The notes: a model not told the origin generated them from the sequence alone. A DNA stretch of 64,000 bases from Hymenopellis radicata (GCA_015501595.1 JADNRX010000070.1:62001-126000), one strand, 5' to 3'; positions 11,162 through 22,661 are shown, numbered from the stretch's first letter. Numbers and translations: made by a program.

Positions 11162-12859
11162 ATGGCAGCTGACGCGGACGTGTGCTGCCCCGCATGCAAC
11201 CTCGTATTCCCTGTGGGAAAGGGACTTTCCATCCCGCCTTTTTGCGACGGTCTCTCACAAAACGAAACAACATTCATGGATGCGAAAACTTTGGAGAGTG
11301 ATGACCGTGCGCACCTCGCATATCTGGACTCTCACATTGCACACCTCGAACAATGCGTACTTGCTTTGAAAGAGCGCCGAGACGGGGTTAAGCATCGTAT
11401 ATACGCGGCAAAACAAACCCTTCCTCTTATACGATGCCTGCCAGATGACACTCTCCTTGACATCTTCTTCCACTGCACCCTGCCTTTTTCTGGGAGGTCG
11501 TGGTCCGATTTGTTCACCAGATCGATGAACTCCCTGGATACCTGTAACGCGCCCTGGTCTCTGTCGCAGGTATGCCAGAGGTGGAGAGACATCTGTCTAT
11601 CATCGCGAATGCTTTGGTGTTTTGTGGGCGTTGACCTTGGCGGAATGTTATGGGTTGGACCGGCAGAGCAGTACAGGTTGAAGTTGCACCTGGAGCGTTC
11701 GGGGAATTTGGAATTATACGTCAATCTCTCCGTTGATGCTGTTTCGGAGTACGAATGGGGGCAGGACGATGCAGCCGCTTCGCGCCAGGAGGAAGCCGTC
11801 CGCCGACAATTGCTGGATGTCCTAAAGGCCACGACGCGGCGTTGGAAATGCCTACGGATCCAGCTTCCCTATTCAATATTGCATGATTTCTCGGACTGCA
11901 CATTTGATTCGCTGCAGGAGCTGCTTATCGAATACCAATCAGTCACAAACAATACACCGTTATTCGCGGCGTTTGAGACTGCTCCTCGCATACGAACCTT
12001 TGCGTTGCTTGACAACGTGTCTCGTCCAGATACGCTTATGATCCCTTGGTCGCAGATTACGGACTTTGGAAATATTCCCTCTTCTGCGTGGATTGCCCTT
12101 GAACACTTGGGAATAATGAAAAATCTCCAGAGGTTGAATCTTGGGTCGATTCGGGTTGCAGGCACCTCGAGCTTGAACGGGGGGCCAATCTCCTTACCTT
12201 TCCTGACTTTCCTCTCCATTCCGCGTGTTCAAATTCCTTACGGAAGTTCGTTTTCGGATGCCGTTCGCACTCCCGCCTTGAAGCACCTCCGTGTCGGGGA
12301 GGAAGGGTTGTACAACATGTCTATAGATCTTGGACGTCTGTGCGGTTCCTCTATGCTCAGATCCGTGACACGACTGGAAATTGTCAACGTGAACTTCACG
12401 TACGGTCTTTATCAATTCCTACTTGTCACTCCGAATGTGGAGCATTTCGAAATATCATCGCACCTTTCTGGGGAGTTCTTCGAACGACTTACGCTCTCTG
12501 ATTGCAGCGGACATACGAACTTGCTCCCAAGACTTTGCCTTCTGGACATAACCGAAGCGGAATACGCCATCGCACTCGACGATTATATCCTAGACATGCT
12601 GGAGAGTCGCCGCGCTGTACTGCAGGAACTCCATACATGTACGGGATTCTCCTGGGTCGGCGGGCGCCCGGACTCTTCCCGGTGGCAGAGGGTTCGTCAG
12701 GTTGTGCGAATCGTGCATACTCGCGAGACGTTTCATCTGGACGAGCTTGGTGTCGACTACGACGATGACGAGGATGATGATAGTGATTATGTGCCGGGAA
12801 CAGACTCGGAATCAGAGTATACCAGCGGTTTGACTGATGAAGACGATGAAGAGGGATAG
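11162..12859 (+). CDS. F-box protein, paralog 3 of 4
   Basis: This intact 565-aa ORF starts with MAADADVCCPACNLVF as in copy 1. It has the F-box near residues 85-140 (IRCLPDDTLLDIFFHC and the RWRDICLSSRMLW helix), LRR-like repeats and the acidic tail. The segment LEQCVLALKERRDGV before the F-box could form a short helix and is shared with copy 4. Transcription probably starts upstream of 11095 and crosses a 61-bp 5'UTR intron. Homology to copy 1 continues about 30 bp beyond the stop, which points to recent segmental duplication. Confidence 0.87.
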   Translation: MAADADVCCPACNLVFPVGKGLSIPPFCDGLSQNETTFMDAKTLESDDRAHLAYLDSHIAHLEQCVLALKERRDGVKHRIYAAKQTLPLIRCLPDDTLLDIFFHCTLPFSGRSWSDLFTRSMNSLDTCNAPWSLSQVCQRWRDICLSSRMLWCFVGVDLGGMLWVGPAEQYRLKLHLERSGNLELYVNLSVDAVSEYEWGQDDAAASRQEEAVRRQLLDVLKATTRRWKCLRIQLPYSILHDFSDCTFDSLQELLIEYQSVTNNTPLFAAFETAPRIRTFALLDNVSRPDTLMIPWSQITDFGNIPSSAWIALEHLGIMKNLQRLNLGSIRVAGTSSLNGGPISLPFLTFLSIPRVQIPYGSSFSDAVRTPALKHLRVGEEGLYNMSIDLGRLCGSSMLRSVTRLEIVNVNFTYGLYQFLLVTPNVEHFEISSHLSGEFFERLTLSDCSGHTNLLPRLCLLDITEAEYAIALDDYILDMLESRRAVLQELHTCTGFSWVGGRPDSSRWQRVRQVVRIVHTRETFHLDELGVDYDDDEDDDSDYVPGTDSESEYTSGLTDEDDEEG

Positions 12860-13852
12860 GCTCAGAGGCCGCGTGCATCCATATTATTCTTATCGAGATG
12901 TTGGAGGCTCTGCTGAGCCTTAGTGTTTATGAAAGAAGGCTTTCCTTAGTCTCGCGGGGTGCTTGGGCGGCAACCCACTGATTATGTAAATCACTCAATT
13001 TGGAAGGTCCTTTTTTTCTCTTCTCACGACGACACGGACGCGTCTGCCCATGCATGGCGCGAACGACGCGACGAACTTCATACAATTTGATCCAAGTAAC
13101 CTTAATGATCCACAAAAGTGCTGAAATTACACTCTCCTCCCCCTCCTGTTACTGAACTGCCTACTATCCCTGCTAATACCGCGCTTCGCCCACATCTGCA
13201 CCACTTTCTTCCCTCCAGACCGACACTACTCTTTTCCTTATTGGACTCCCTGACCCTTTGGGCTCTCCATACTTCCCTTCCGCGACACTCCTCAGTAATT
13301 CTCTCCGCCTGCTGCATCTCGCTGCCGATCACTCCGCCGGCTATGTAACAGTTCATCATTGTGGCGAATGAGATATCTTGAGGAGTACTAGCAGTTCTTC
13401 CAACAAAAATGACATTCAATTCATTTGTGCCTCGTATTAGCAGCGTGCCGGGATAAATATACAATAAAGAGCAATATTCCATACAGTCCGTGATGTTTAT
13501 GTAGAAAGCGTCGTCGATGAGCCTATTCTAATTTCGAGGTGTCCCGAAGAAAAGTATAAGATCCGTTTTATGCCCGTCTGCAGTCGTTAGTTCACCAGAT
13601 GACGCGGCGCTCGACGGTGATGTGGCGGGCGGTGCAGAGGGTGAGTGGCTTGCTGTAGGAGACATTGCGCCTGACACGGGTGACGGATGGGTACCTGCAA
13701 CGAGATATGTCAGCTGTGCGGATGGTCGTGCGCAGCGGCGGGCTCACCGCGCGTTATACACCTCGTGTTCTGATTGGACTTCCGTCGACGGCACTAACAA
13801 CGATGATGAGCGAGGCGGGCGACACAGCAGGGAGGCAGCACATACCAGGTAC
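12860..13852. other. Intergenic, nothing recognised
   Basis: After about 30 bp of F-box 3' flank the sequence carries several short or moderate ORFs on both strands, the longest 126 codons on the minus strand (13102-13482), without family motifs or convincing splice extensions. No RNA gene was seen. Confidence 0.35.
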
Positions 13853-14017
13853 TTAGTCATAGTGAGACCCCATGATAAGACCTTCTTTTCGTCCAGCGAT
13901 GCCGTGGTTGAGGGCCACGATGTCTCCAAGCTGCGAGAGAAAATTTGAATCCGTCGTCCGAACAGAGATCACAGCAGCTTTTCCTTTAGACATACTCCAG
14001 GCGACATACGGGGGCAT
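13853..14017 (-). pseudogene. Coding-like remnant, family unknown
   Basis: One minus-strand frame reads 54 residues of good coding character (it contains RTTDSNFLSQLGDIVALNHG), preceded by a plausible intron end (branch-like TTTGAC, then CTAAG). It stops at 13853 with no convincing donor. It may be an exon of a lost gene or part of the broken gene just to the right. No family was recognised. Confidence 0.3.
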
Positions 14018-14421
14018 CCTTAGGCAGAAAATGCGAAGAGTGTCAAAGGAAAATGGTTACATTGGCGGCGATTGTGGTGGTAGGGTGCAAGACGCGTCGC
14101 CCTAATTGGGACATTTACATAATCAGTGGGTTGCCGCCCAAGGGGGGCGCGATCAGTAACAGACTACATACAGTACTTACTCGTTCGTCACTGTATCGTC
14201 CGTCTGTCTTTGAGAGACTAGGCTTTCCTCGGAGTGCGGAACACCGAGAGTTCTTGAAGATTTTAGGTAGAATAAGTAGTTGTAGTATTACTACTATTCC
14301 TTAGGAATTGACCTCTTTCTATCCCTTCATTCAGCGGAACGATAGCGGTACTAATGAATCGGCCAAATCCTACACCGTGACAATACTACGAAGAATGATA
14401 ATTAGATCGCTACAGCGTGAT

Positions 14422-15305
14422 TCACCAGAACTTTCCAAACACCCACCCAAATGCCTTCTCGTGCACATAGAAAATACCCTGAATCAAGTAGCTCACAAGC
14501 GTGTCCGACACCGCTTTGTCCTACACACCGTTGATCCCAATCTCTTGCGTGTTAGTGTTCACTCCAATAACGAAAAGCGCATCCCCAGGCTGGTCGATGA
14601 TCGTGGCAGCGACCTTGGAAACTACGCGAAGCGGCGTGGCGCTCCCGACCTGGTGCACGACGGAGACATAATCGGGGCGCTGGATGAGCCCCCACTCGGT
14701 GGTCTCGACGATGAAGCGCCCCGAGCGCGCAGGCTCTTCGCGTGGATCAGCAGAGCCCAGCTGATCCAACTTCGTCCGAGTCGCCCAGTTATCCACTGAG
14801 CACTGATAAGCGCACAGTACAATGACATGCTTGAGTGAAACCGACATTTCCGCGTCCTTACTCAGCGACGAGGGCACCGCAATTCAAGACTGTCACACTG
14901 CGGCTTTCATCGTCCAATGACAACGCACTCCGTGCGCGTGAGCAGGATGATATTGCGACGAAATAAGCCTGAGAGCGCAAGGTTACTGTGGTACCCCCAG
15001 CCGAAGTTTCGAGAAGACGTGACATAGTATTGAACTGCGCCTCAATGAGGTGATTCGAAGTGATCACCAGTAAGATGCGACTATCGAAAGTACATATCAG
15101 TCGAGCGAACATGTCGCAAAGTACTTAGTATTCAATCGGATGCACCGAAAAATGGACGCCGGCCGATGTTGATGCAGGCACGATGTCGCCATTCGTCCGA
15201 CGTCCTGTCTGAGAAACATAAGAAATAGATTATAGGCGCTATGTTGGGTCGGAATTCACTCACATCGTCTAAACCAACGCATCCAGTGGGCGACGAGTCC
15301 GACAA
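14422..15305 (-). pseudogene. Multi-exon gene remnant, family unknown
   Basis: Minus-strand pieces read as successive exons: one at about 15205-15125 containing SAGVHFSVHPIEY, one at about 15110-14862 with NHLIEAQFNTMSRLLETS, then one at about 14810-14530 with IVETTEWGLIQRPDYVSVVH. A TAG near 14526 interrupts the frame, which then continues with SYLIQGIFYVHEKAFGWVFG to a TGA at 14422. The sequence looks protein-coding throughout but exon joins are uncertain, so this is either a decayed gene or one whose introns I could not resolve. Confidence 0.35.
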
Positions 15306-15647
15306 CTTAGTCTATGATCCACATTGCCATGTGCGAGTTTCTGCAAATTAAGATATAAGGCTGGCACCAGGGGCATGAAAGACTGCCGGGACGAAAACTT
15401 GCGGCGCCACAGGAAACGAAGTTCAGAACCTAGACTGACTCGGACAGCGAGGACTCAGTCCTCAGGGACAGTTAGGCATGACGTTCTCCCAACTTCTCCG
15501 CAGACGAGGACCATAACGCGTACGCCGTAGAGAGTGAAAAGAAACAAAGCCCACGTGCCGCCAAGCCACCGATCGTTGACTCTCCGAGTTCTCGGAGGCC
15601 GAACATATTCAAGTCAAGGCTCAAAAGGAAATTCTACACGGCTGTCA

Positions 15648-15745
15648 TTCCCTCTAGCCGACTTGAACGACTGACCTCGTCATGAAACTCTTCTTCTTGC
15701 CCCATGCTATACTAGTGACGCGCTCTACCACTGAGCTAAGAGGGA
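15648..15745 (-). tRNA. tRNA-Thr(AGT) with a 26-nt intron
   Basis: On the minus strand the acceptor stem TCCCTCT pairs perfectly with AGAGGGA. The D arm is GCTC-AGTGGTA-GAGC, the anticodon stem CGTCA pairs with TGACG, and the T arm is AGTCG-TTCAAGT-CGGCT. The loop CTAGTA gives anticodon AGT at positions 34-36, and a 26-nt intron sits after position 37, the canonical place for nuclear tRNA introns. The A box (TAGCTCAGTGG) and B box (GTTCAAGTC) are well formed. The gene lies alone between a broken gene and the membrane protein gene. Confidence 0.9.
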
Positions 15746-15933
15746 TGAAACCTCTTCGAGTATGTGTTGAAAGCTGTGAACGGTGTTTCTCAATTCAAAA
15801 CCTGGAGTTAGGAAGGCGACCTCCTCCTCGATGGGCAGAACGGGCTCTAAAGTTCGCGAGTTCTTCGAAAACATGACATCTTCATCCTAGTAGCTTACAG
15901 ACCGATAGTAAATAACGATAACTAAGTTGTCCA

Positions 15934-17115
15934 TTAGACATATGTGCTCTGCTTCTTGATTGTCGAGTTGTCTTCCGAGTCGTTGAAGGAGGATATTACA
16001 TCGCGGGGGGCAGCCTCAAAATTTCCCGAGGTTCTATCGCGAGCTCGAACGATTGAAAGTTGAAGGGCAGGTCCAGACCCAGAACTCGGCGACGTCGGAA
16101 ATGCATACTCGTCAGATGTCTGATTCGCCGTGCGGATGATGATGAGGTTATAGGCGATGGAGACGAGTTGTATCTCCTTGGGAGTGGGTCAGGAGAAAGT
16201 GTAACCGGCGAGCAGAGTGAACTTACGGCGTCAGAGGCGATATAGCCAGCATTCTTATCCGACCAGAAGCTTATAAACGAGCACAGGGCGCTTAGTGTGC
16301 ATAAGAGCCCCGACTCTATCACAATCCGTATGACCATCTGCAGGTGCGACTTCTGCGTACGACGAGTGCGGAATCTAGCTGATTCCCTATCAATACGCCA
16401 TATTCTCGCAGCGATCAAGCCTTTGTTTTCGGAACGGTCAGCCAAGAAAAGAACTATTTGGAACACAACGTACCGGTCGAAACTATATTCTGTACGATCG
16501 TCAATGACAGTATGGCTTCAAGGGAGTGTTCCAGGCGAGCAGTGTCTACTGGAGTCCCAACATGCAGCGCAACCGTGTTGTACACGTAGAAAATGACGGT
16601 CGCTGTGGTCCCCAGCCACAGAGCTGCCGGAAGGCATATGACCTTCAAAGAATGCAGGTATACAACCCAGCATCGGAATACCTGCTAATCCTGAGAAGAT
16701 AAACCGCATAAATAGTGAGAGGACGTTACCAGAACAGCGTCAACAATCACGATGGCTATGAAGATCCCGATGACCTGGGGAGTAATTATGTAGACCCGAA
16801 CATCACGACAAGCAGACAAGTAAAACTCACCAACATCGTATCAACGCCGGTAGGCGGAAAATGGACGTCTAGCCGAAGGACTCTGACTAGTCCGAGGCAG
16901 ACATCCACTGTTGCAAACGAGAAGAGCAGGAGCGCCACTACCACCAGGTACCAGTGAACGCAGCGCTTCATCTTCATCCCCGACTCGTCGAGGATCATAT
17001 ATCGCATAGCAAACACGAAGGAGATTAAAAGCCAGCCATACATGATGCTCTCTACGAAGAGCGAGGCGATGTTAATCCGTTCCAGGGCATCATCGGTCTG
17101 GGAAGACGTCGACAT
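15934..17115 (-). CDS. Seven-helix membrane protein
   Basis: Five exons (17115-16831, 16774-16730, 16681-16474, 16420-16227, 16176-15934) join without a frame break to 324 aa; every intron is GT-AG and 48-56 bp. About seven hydrophobic segments are visible, near residues 17-40, 53-75, 88-110, 120-145, 160-182, 205-225 and 240-258. The cytosolic-like tail is Ser-rich. The pattern, including a fourth-exon basic stretch (RFRTRRTQKSHLQMVIRIV), matches a large family of agaricomycete membrane proteins of unknown function that is sometimes compared to GPCRs. The start at 17115 is the first ATG. It is divergently arranged with the oxidase gene, with 504 bp between start codons. Confidence 0.82.
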
Positions 17116-17496
17116 CCTTCTTGTCGAGCAGGAAACGTTAACGTCACTTGAGCCAGGGTGGGCACTTTATATCAGGATCGTGGAGATGTTGCTGTCAAAC
17201 GAATGTATTAACAGAAGGACTATACATAGTTCTCAGCGCATTGGTGATGAAGGGGGTAGATCCGGTTGGTTAGGCTTCGTGATTCGGGTTGAGGTTACTC
17301 CCGATGCATCAGCTGAAAACTTGAAGTTGAGTTCGTGTTTTCACAGCGAGCAACATCTGGACTTTTGTTCACAGGTGGAAGATGGAAGAAAGAGATGGAG
17401 GTGTAGCTTCGACCCTAGAAATTGATGGCAATTGTATACGTCCATGATCTTGCCCAAATCCTCGCCCGACGCCGAACGCTGTCCGCCGCCTGCATT

Positions 17497-17505
17497 CATA
17501 TAAAT
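17497..17505 (+). promoter_or_regulatory. TATA-like box of the oxidase gene
   Basis: CATATAAAT lies about 120 bp upstream of the oxidase ATG at 17620, in the gap shared with the divergent membrane protein gene. Confidence 0.45.
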
Positions 17506-17619
17506 ACGGGATGCTTGCGTGTCTTGTCACACGCCGTCGTTCAATCATCTTCGTGAATTGGTGCGCCTGCCTACAGCCTCCTCATTTGCCTGCTGCCGTA
17601 GTACATCACATCCGACATC

Positions 17620-20147
17620 ATGATGGGTTTACTTACACTCCTTCTCGCTTCCTTGGCCTCAGTTGAACTCGGATTCTGTACATCAGATGACAGTGATCAA
17701 CTTGGGGGCAGGTACAGAGGTCTCCCAACTTCTGCCATCTCCTCGTCCAAGTGGCACGCTTTGAATGCGACTTTGGGAGGGAAGCTGCACGCTGCGGTGC
17801 CTCTCGCCGCGCCTTGCTTCAGTAGCCTGAACGGAGATGAGTTCAGAGGAGACACGTCGGAGTGTGCTATTGTTGAGACGGGTTACCGAAATCCATTCTT
17901 CCGGTCGCCCAAGCTTAACGCGTACACCTGGGTACGTCTTCCTCGTTTGTCGGCAGCCTAGAGCTTTAAATTACTTACACGATATCAGCCGCAATGGGAG
18001 AGCTGTGTGGCAAAAGAAGAATCATGCATGCTTGATCCCACCTCTACGAACAATTCTGCAGCGTGGTCTGGAAAAGATTGTGCCCAAGGAAGTGTATCCG
18101 AGTTTTACGTGAGTTCTTTCATATCTCTATTGACTCAGTCCTCAGTTGCTTGATAGGTCGATGTCCAATCAGCAGAAGATGTCCAAATCGTCTTTGCTTT
18201 CGTCCAGCAAACTGGCGTACTTGTTTCAATCAAGAACTCCGGCCATGACTTTGGCGGTCGGGGAGCCATGAAGGGGTCTCTTTCGATTTGGGTACGTTCC
18301 TCTCACCTTGTTCTTGTCAGACGCTGATTATCATTCTCACTATCGATAGACACGAAATCTTGAGACTGTTCGTACCTCTTGTTGATGTATCAACAGAAGC
18401 CTCTGATCCTCATGTCTAGATCTCCCATGATCCAGCGTTTGTTCCTGAAGGTGGGAATGCAGAAACGCTTGCTCTTACCATAGGAGTACGCCTCACATAG
18501 TCGCTGGGTTCAAACATTCGAATTGACGGACTTCTTTAGGCTGGCGTGAATTGGTACGGTGTCTACAAGTACGCCGAAGCCAACAACCTCACTGCCGTTG
18601 GCGGCTACCATCCCACAGTCGGTGCTGCTGGAGGTTGGCTGATGGTCAGTTGTTGTTTCTCCCACCATGCTATGATGTTCTCACCATGTTAATCATCACC
18701 AGGGCGGCGGACATAGCATTCTAAGTCCCGTCTACGGACTTGGTGTCGATCGCGTGGTGCGCCATCGTTCTCTTCAATTAAAAAGATCCATCAACCGTCT
18801 AACATCAGTGCCTCAGTTGCAATTCAAAGTCGTCACTCCGGACGGCAAATATCGTGTTGCAAACAAGTTTCGAAATCAAGATCTCTTTTGGGCTCTCCGA
18901 GGGGGAGGGGGAGGTACCTTCGGTGTCGTCCTGGAGTGTACGATCAAAGCGGAGCCGCAGATGAAGCTACAAGTGTATGGATTCGCTTTGCTGTCTGTCG
19001 TGTACCTAACGTGGATACTACAGCGCTTCATTGTCCTTCACGCAGACGACGGACAATGCCCGCGGGTTTTTGAAGCTCGTCATCGATAACTCCGTCAAGT
19101 GGGGAACCGAGGGCTGGGGTGGCCATATATCGGTAATGTGTGGGCTCAGGCGCTTGTGTCTACGACTAATCCATTTCATAGGCTCACGATCTCGTCAGCG
19201 TAACACCACTTCTGTCTCTAGATGAAGCCAAGACATCTATGCAAGATGTTGTAGACTACACCCTCGCGCAGAACGGTACCGCAATAATCGAAGAGGTCCC
19301 ATCTTGGTTGACATTCTTCGAAAAGTATGTCTCCTTCACTAATGTTAGTCGTCTCCTTTCTTTTCCTTTCGCTCTCGGTCTAAAACATACTCAGAGTGTT
19401 GGAATAAACGCCATCGGTGGTTCTTGGCTCGTTCCGAACACAATGTTCGACAATGAGACTACCAAGGAGCAGTTGCTGGACGCGATCATGCCCATGACGG
19501 CTTTTGGGAACCCGCGCATCACGACCGCGACACCGTATCTGTTTAACTACACCACCGGATCGACAAGCGCTGCCCCGGCATGGCGGAACTCTCTGTGGCA
19601 TGTACGTCGACCAGTACAAACATCAATAAGTTGACTGACTCGCTGAAGGCCGTGTTTCAATACATGTATCCTTGGAATGCGACTCAGGACGCTGTAAGAG
19701 CGGGATATCAAACTATCACGGACAACATCCAGCTTCTCAGAGATATCGCACCGGAATCGGGCGCGTATGGGGTAAGGTCATTTTTGTAGACAAGTTCCTA
19801 GTCTCATCGTATCCTCCTCCCAGAACGAAGCGGATATTTATGAGCCTGATCACGAACGTGAGTACTTTTAGATTTCCGCTTGCGATGGTTTTGAGGCATG
19901 TGCTTCAGGTGCCTTCTGGGGGGGCAATTACCCGAAGCTGTTGGAGCTCAAGCAGAAATTGTACGTTGAAAACCAAGCAACGTTTAAACAGTACTGACTA
20001 GTGTCTAGCGATCCTGTCGGTCTTCTTGACTGTTGGTATTGCGGTACGTAGTACCGGGTCTGTTATACTTTCAGAAAAACTCATCCTTATTCAGTGGGAT
20101 GGCGTGGCGCAGATAACTCTCGTTTCCAGTGTTACGTATCAGAATGA
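17620..20147 (+). CDS. Secreted FAD-linked oxidase, berberine-bridge type
   Basis: Sixteen exons join in frame to 580 aa: 17620-17931, 17989-18108, 18157-18291, 18350-18367, 18420-18485, 18540-18644, 18703-18756, 18817-18974, 19024-19132, 19182-19343, 19395-19601, 19649-19771, 19824-19857, 19909-19960, 20009-20043, 20095-20147. A signal peptide is visible ([20 protein letters not shown]). The FAD-binding domain has KNSGHDFGG, whose His is the usual covalent flavin attachment site, and [18 protein letters not shown]. The C-terminal BBE segment has [20 protein letters not shown] and DCWYCVGWRG. The Cys that makes a second flavin bond in bicovalent members is not apparent ([12 protein letters not shown] in that region). 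The family oxidises sugars, alcohols or secondary metabolites outside the cell; no substrate can be assigned. The gene looks intact. Confidence 0.88.
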
Positions 20148-20218
20148 TGAGAGGTAGCTGTGACCTGGACTGCATATCTTATTCTTAAATTTTAGTAAAC
20201 TGTTTTCCCATGTTGAAC

Positions 20219-20924
20219 TCATATCGGCATATCGAAAAACCCCTTGTCCTGGAGATACCGTTCATACTCCTTCGCATGATGTGCTCGCACCTTTCGATCA
20301 GCCGGACTCGGAGCACGTATCAAGGGTACAAACATCTAAGGATTGTCGTTAGTATACACGGTATGGCGGGACGCTCGAAAAGAATATAACTCACGAAGGA
20401 CCTCCAATCCAAAAACGCGTCCACGAGCTACTGAATTTTTCTTTAGCGCCGCTCGCCCTAATCATGTTGGTCACAAAGTCGCCCGCGATGTGCGCATCGC
20501 CTCTCTCCGGCCCGCGCCACATAAGCTTCGTCCGAAGTTTGGCCGTCGGTCCCTTCAAAATGGCCGGCGTACTAATGTTATCTTCCTCGAACGACGCTCT
20601 GTGCATGGTTGTCGGAAAGTACACGCAGATGCCATTAGGTGTGTACAACATAAGCTCGGACTGGACTCTGGAGACCGCCTGGGAGAGCACGTCAACGATA
20701 TTGTCAAGGGAAATAGAACGATTACTACTAGCAACCTCGGAGCACGGAATTTTCCAGCAGAATAATTTGGCCATCGGACGAAAGTCATTTAATGTAGTCC
20801 AACCACAGAGGAAACCAGTAAACAATCTTCGATTTCTCATGGACTCCTGTATCTCGTGCACGACGACAACGCTGGCATAGTAGATTGCTACCGCACTCCG
20901 AGGAAAGCCTTCTCTCATAGTCAA
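20219..20924 (-). pseudogene. C-terminal remnant of an unknown conserved protein
   Basis: The last exon (20336-20219) reads IRAPSPADRKVRAHHAKEY and ends at TGA 20219. It follows an intron with donor GTGAGT and a CTAAC branch sequence. The preceding exon reads FVTNMIRASGAKEKFSS in one frame and LVDAFLDWRSF in another; one extra C between them restores a continuous frame into the splice site. Upstream sequence degrades within 300 bp of the neighbouring F-box gene and no start codon is convincing. It is a 5'-truncated gene or a victim of base-calling errors. The family was not recognised. Confidence 0.45.
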
Positions 20925-20951
20925 TACTGGTCGGCAAAACCTCCGACATCT

Positions 20952-22661
20952 CTACAACTCTTCATCCTCTTCATCGGTGAGAGTCATACCGCTGGTATAC
21001 TCTGATTCCGAGTCTGTCCCCGGCACATAATCACTATCATCATCCTCGCCATCGTCGTAGGCAACACCCAGCTCATCCAGATGAGACGTCTCGCGAGTAT
21101 GCACGATTCGCACAACCTCACGAACCCTCTGCCACCGGGGGGAGTCCGGGCGCCCACCAACCCAGGAGAAACCCGTACACGTATGGAGTTCCCGCAGTAC
21201 AGCGAGGCGACTCTCCACCATGTCTAGGATACAATCGTCGAGTGCGACGGCATATTCCGCTTCGGTTATGTCCAGAACGCAAAGTCTTGGAAGCAAGTTC
21301 GTATGGCCGCTGCGATCAGAGAGCGTAAGTCGTTGGAAGAATTGAACAGATAGGTGCGATGATATTTCGAAATGCTCCACATTCGGAGTGACACGTAGGA
21401 ATTGATAAAGACCGTACGAGGAGACGGTGAAGTTCAGGTTGACAATTTCCAGTCGTGTCACGGAGCTGAACATACGGGAATCGCACAAATCTGCAAGACC
21501 TATAGACAAGCAGTATCCCTCCCCGAGACGGAGGTGTTTCAAGGCGGGAGTGCGAACGGCATCCGAAAACAAATTTCCGTATGGAAATTGAACGCGCGGA
21601 ATAGAGAGGAAAGTCAGGAAAGGTAAGGAGACTGGCCGACCGTTCAAGGTCGAGGTGCCTGCAATCCCAATTGCTCCAAGATTCAACCTCTGGAGATTTT
21701 TCATTATTCCCAAGTGTTCAATGGCAATCCAAGCAGGAGAGGGAGTATTTCCAAAGTCCGTAATCTGCAACCAAGGGATCATAAGCGTATCTGGATGAGA
21801 CACGTTGTCAAGCAATGCAAAGGTTCGTATGCGAGGAGCAGTCTCAAACGCCGCGAATAACGGTGCATTGTTTGTGACCGGTGGGTATTCGATAAGCAGC
21901 TCCTGCAGGGAGTCAAAAGCGCAGTCCGAGAAACCAGACAATATTGAATAGGGAAGCTGGATCCGTAGGCCTTTCCAACGTCGCGTCGTGGCCTTTAGAC
22001 CATCCAGCAACTGTCGGCGGACGGCTTCCTCCTGGCGCAAGGTGGCTGCGTCGTGCGGCGGCCACCATTCAAACTCCGAAACAGCATCAACGGCGAGATT
22101 GACGTATAGATCCAAATTCCCCGAACGCTCCAGGTGTAACTTCAACCTGTACTGCTCTGCCGGTCCAACCCATAACATACTGCCAGGATCAACACCCACA
22201 AAACACCAAAGCATTCGCGACGATAGACAGATGCTTCTCCACCTCTGGCATACCTGCGACAGAGACCAAGGCGCGTTACAGGTGTCCAGGGAGTTCATGG
22301 ATCTGGTGAACAAATCGGACCACGACCTCCCAGAATAAAGCAGGGTGCAGTGGAAGAAGATGTCAAGGAGAGTGTCATCTGGAAGGCATTGTATGGGAGG
22401 AAGGGCTTGTTTTGGCGTGTATATACGATGCTTTACACCGTCTCGGCGCTCGTTCAAAGCAAGTACGCGTTGTTCGAGGTGTGCAATGTGAGAGTCCAGA
22501 TATGCGAGGTGTGCAAGGTCATCACTCTCCAAAGTTTTCGCGTCGATAAATGTTGTTTCGTTTTCTGAGGCTGAGAGACCGTCACAAAAAGGCGGGATGG
22601 AAAGTGACAAACGTCCCTTTCCCTTGCATGCGGGGCAGCACACGTCCGCGTCAGCTGCCAT
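20952..22661 (-). CDS. F-box protein, paralog 4 of 4
   Basis: This intact 569-aa ORF starts at the ATG at 22661. The N-terminus MAADADVCCPACKGKG is missing the NLVFP residues of copies 1 and 3. The F-box, LRR-like region and acidic tail are conserved. It groups with copy 3 by the LEQRVLALNERRDGV segment. A 5'UTR intron (22734-22674, GTAAGA to TTGTAG) and the upstream GGTGGATGACCCAAG block match copy 3, so promoter and UTR were duplicated with the gene. The last residues (TDEEDEEL) differ slightly from the other tails. Confidence 0.87.
   Translation of the reverse strand: MAADADVCCPACKGKGRLSLSIPPFCDGLSASENETTFIDAKTLESDDLAHLAYLDSHIAHLEQRVLALNERRDGVKHRIYTPKQALPPIQCLPDDTLLDIFFHCTLLYSGRSWSDLFTRSMNSLDTCNAPWSLSQVCQRWRSICLSSRMLWCFVGVDPGSMLWVGPAEQYRLKLHLERSGNLDLYVNLAVDAVSEFEWWPPHDAATLRQEEAVRRQLLDGLKATTRRWKGLRIQLPYSILSGFSDCAFDSLQELLIEYPPVTNNAPLFAAFETAPRIRTFALLDNVSHPDTLMIPWLQITDFGNTPSPAWIAIEHLGIMKNLQRLNLGAIGIAGTSTLNGRPVSLPFLTFLSIPRVQFPYGNLFSDAVRTPALKHLRLGEGYCLSIGLADLCDSRMFSSVTRLEIVNLNFTVSSYGLYQFLRVTPNVEHFEISSHLSVQFFQRLTLSDRSGHTNLLPRLCVLDITEAEYAVALDDCILDMVESRLAVLRELHTCTGFSWVGGRPDSPRWQRVREVVRIVHTRETSHLDELGVAYDDGEDDDSDYVPGTDSESEYTSGMTLTDEEDEEL

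Noticed and set aside
13102..13482. 126-codon minus-strand ORF as a gene
   Set aside because: No motif, no splice extension, and composition like the surrounding non-coding DNA.
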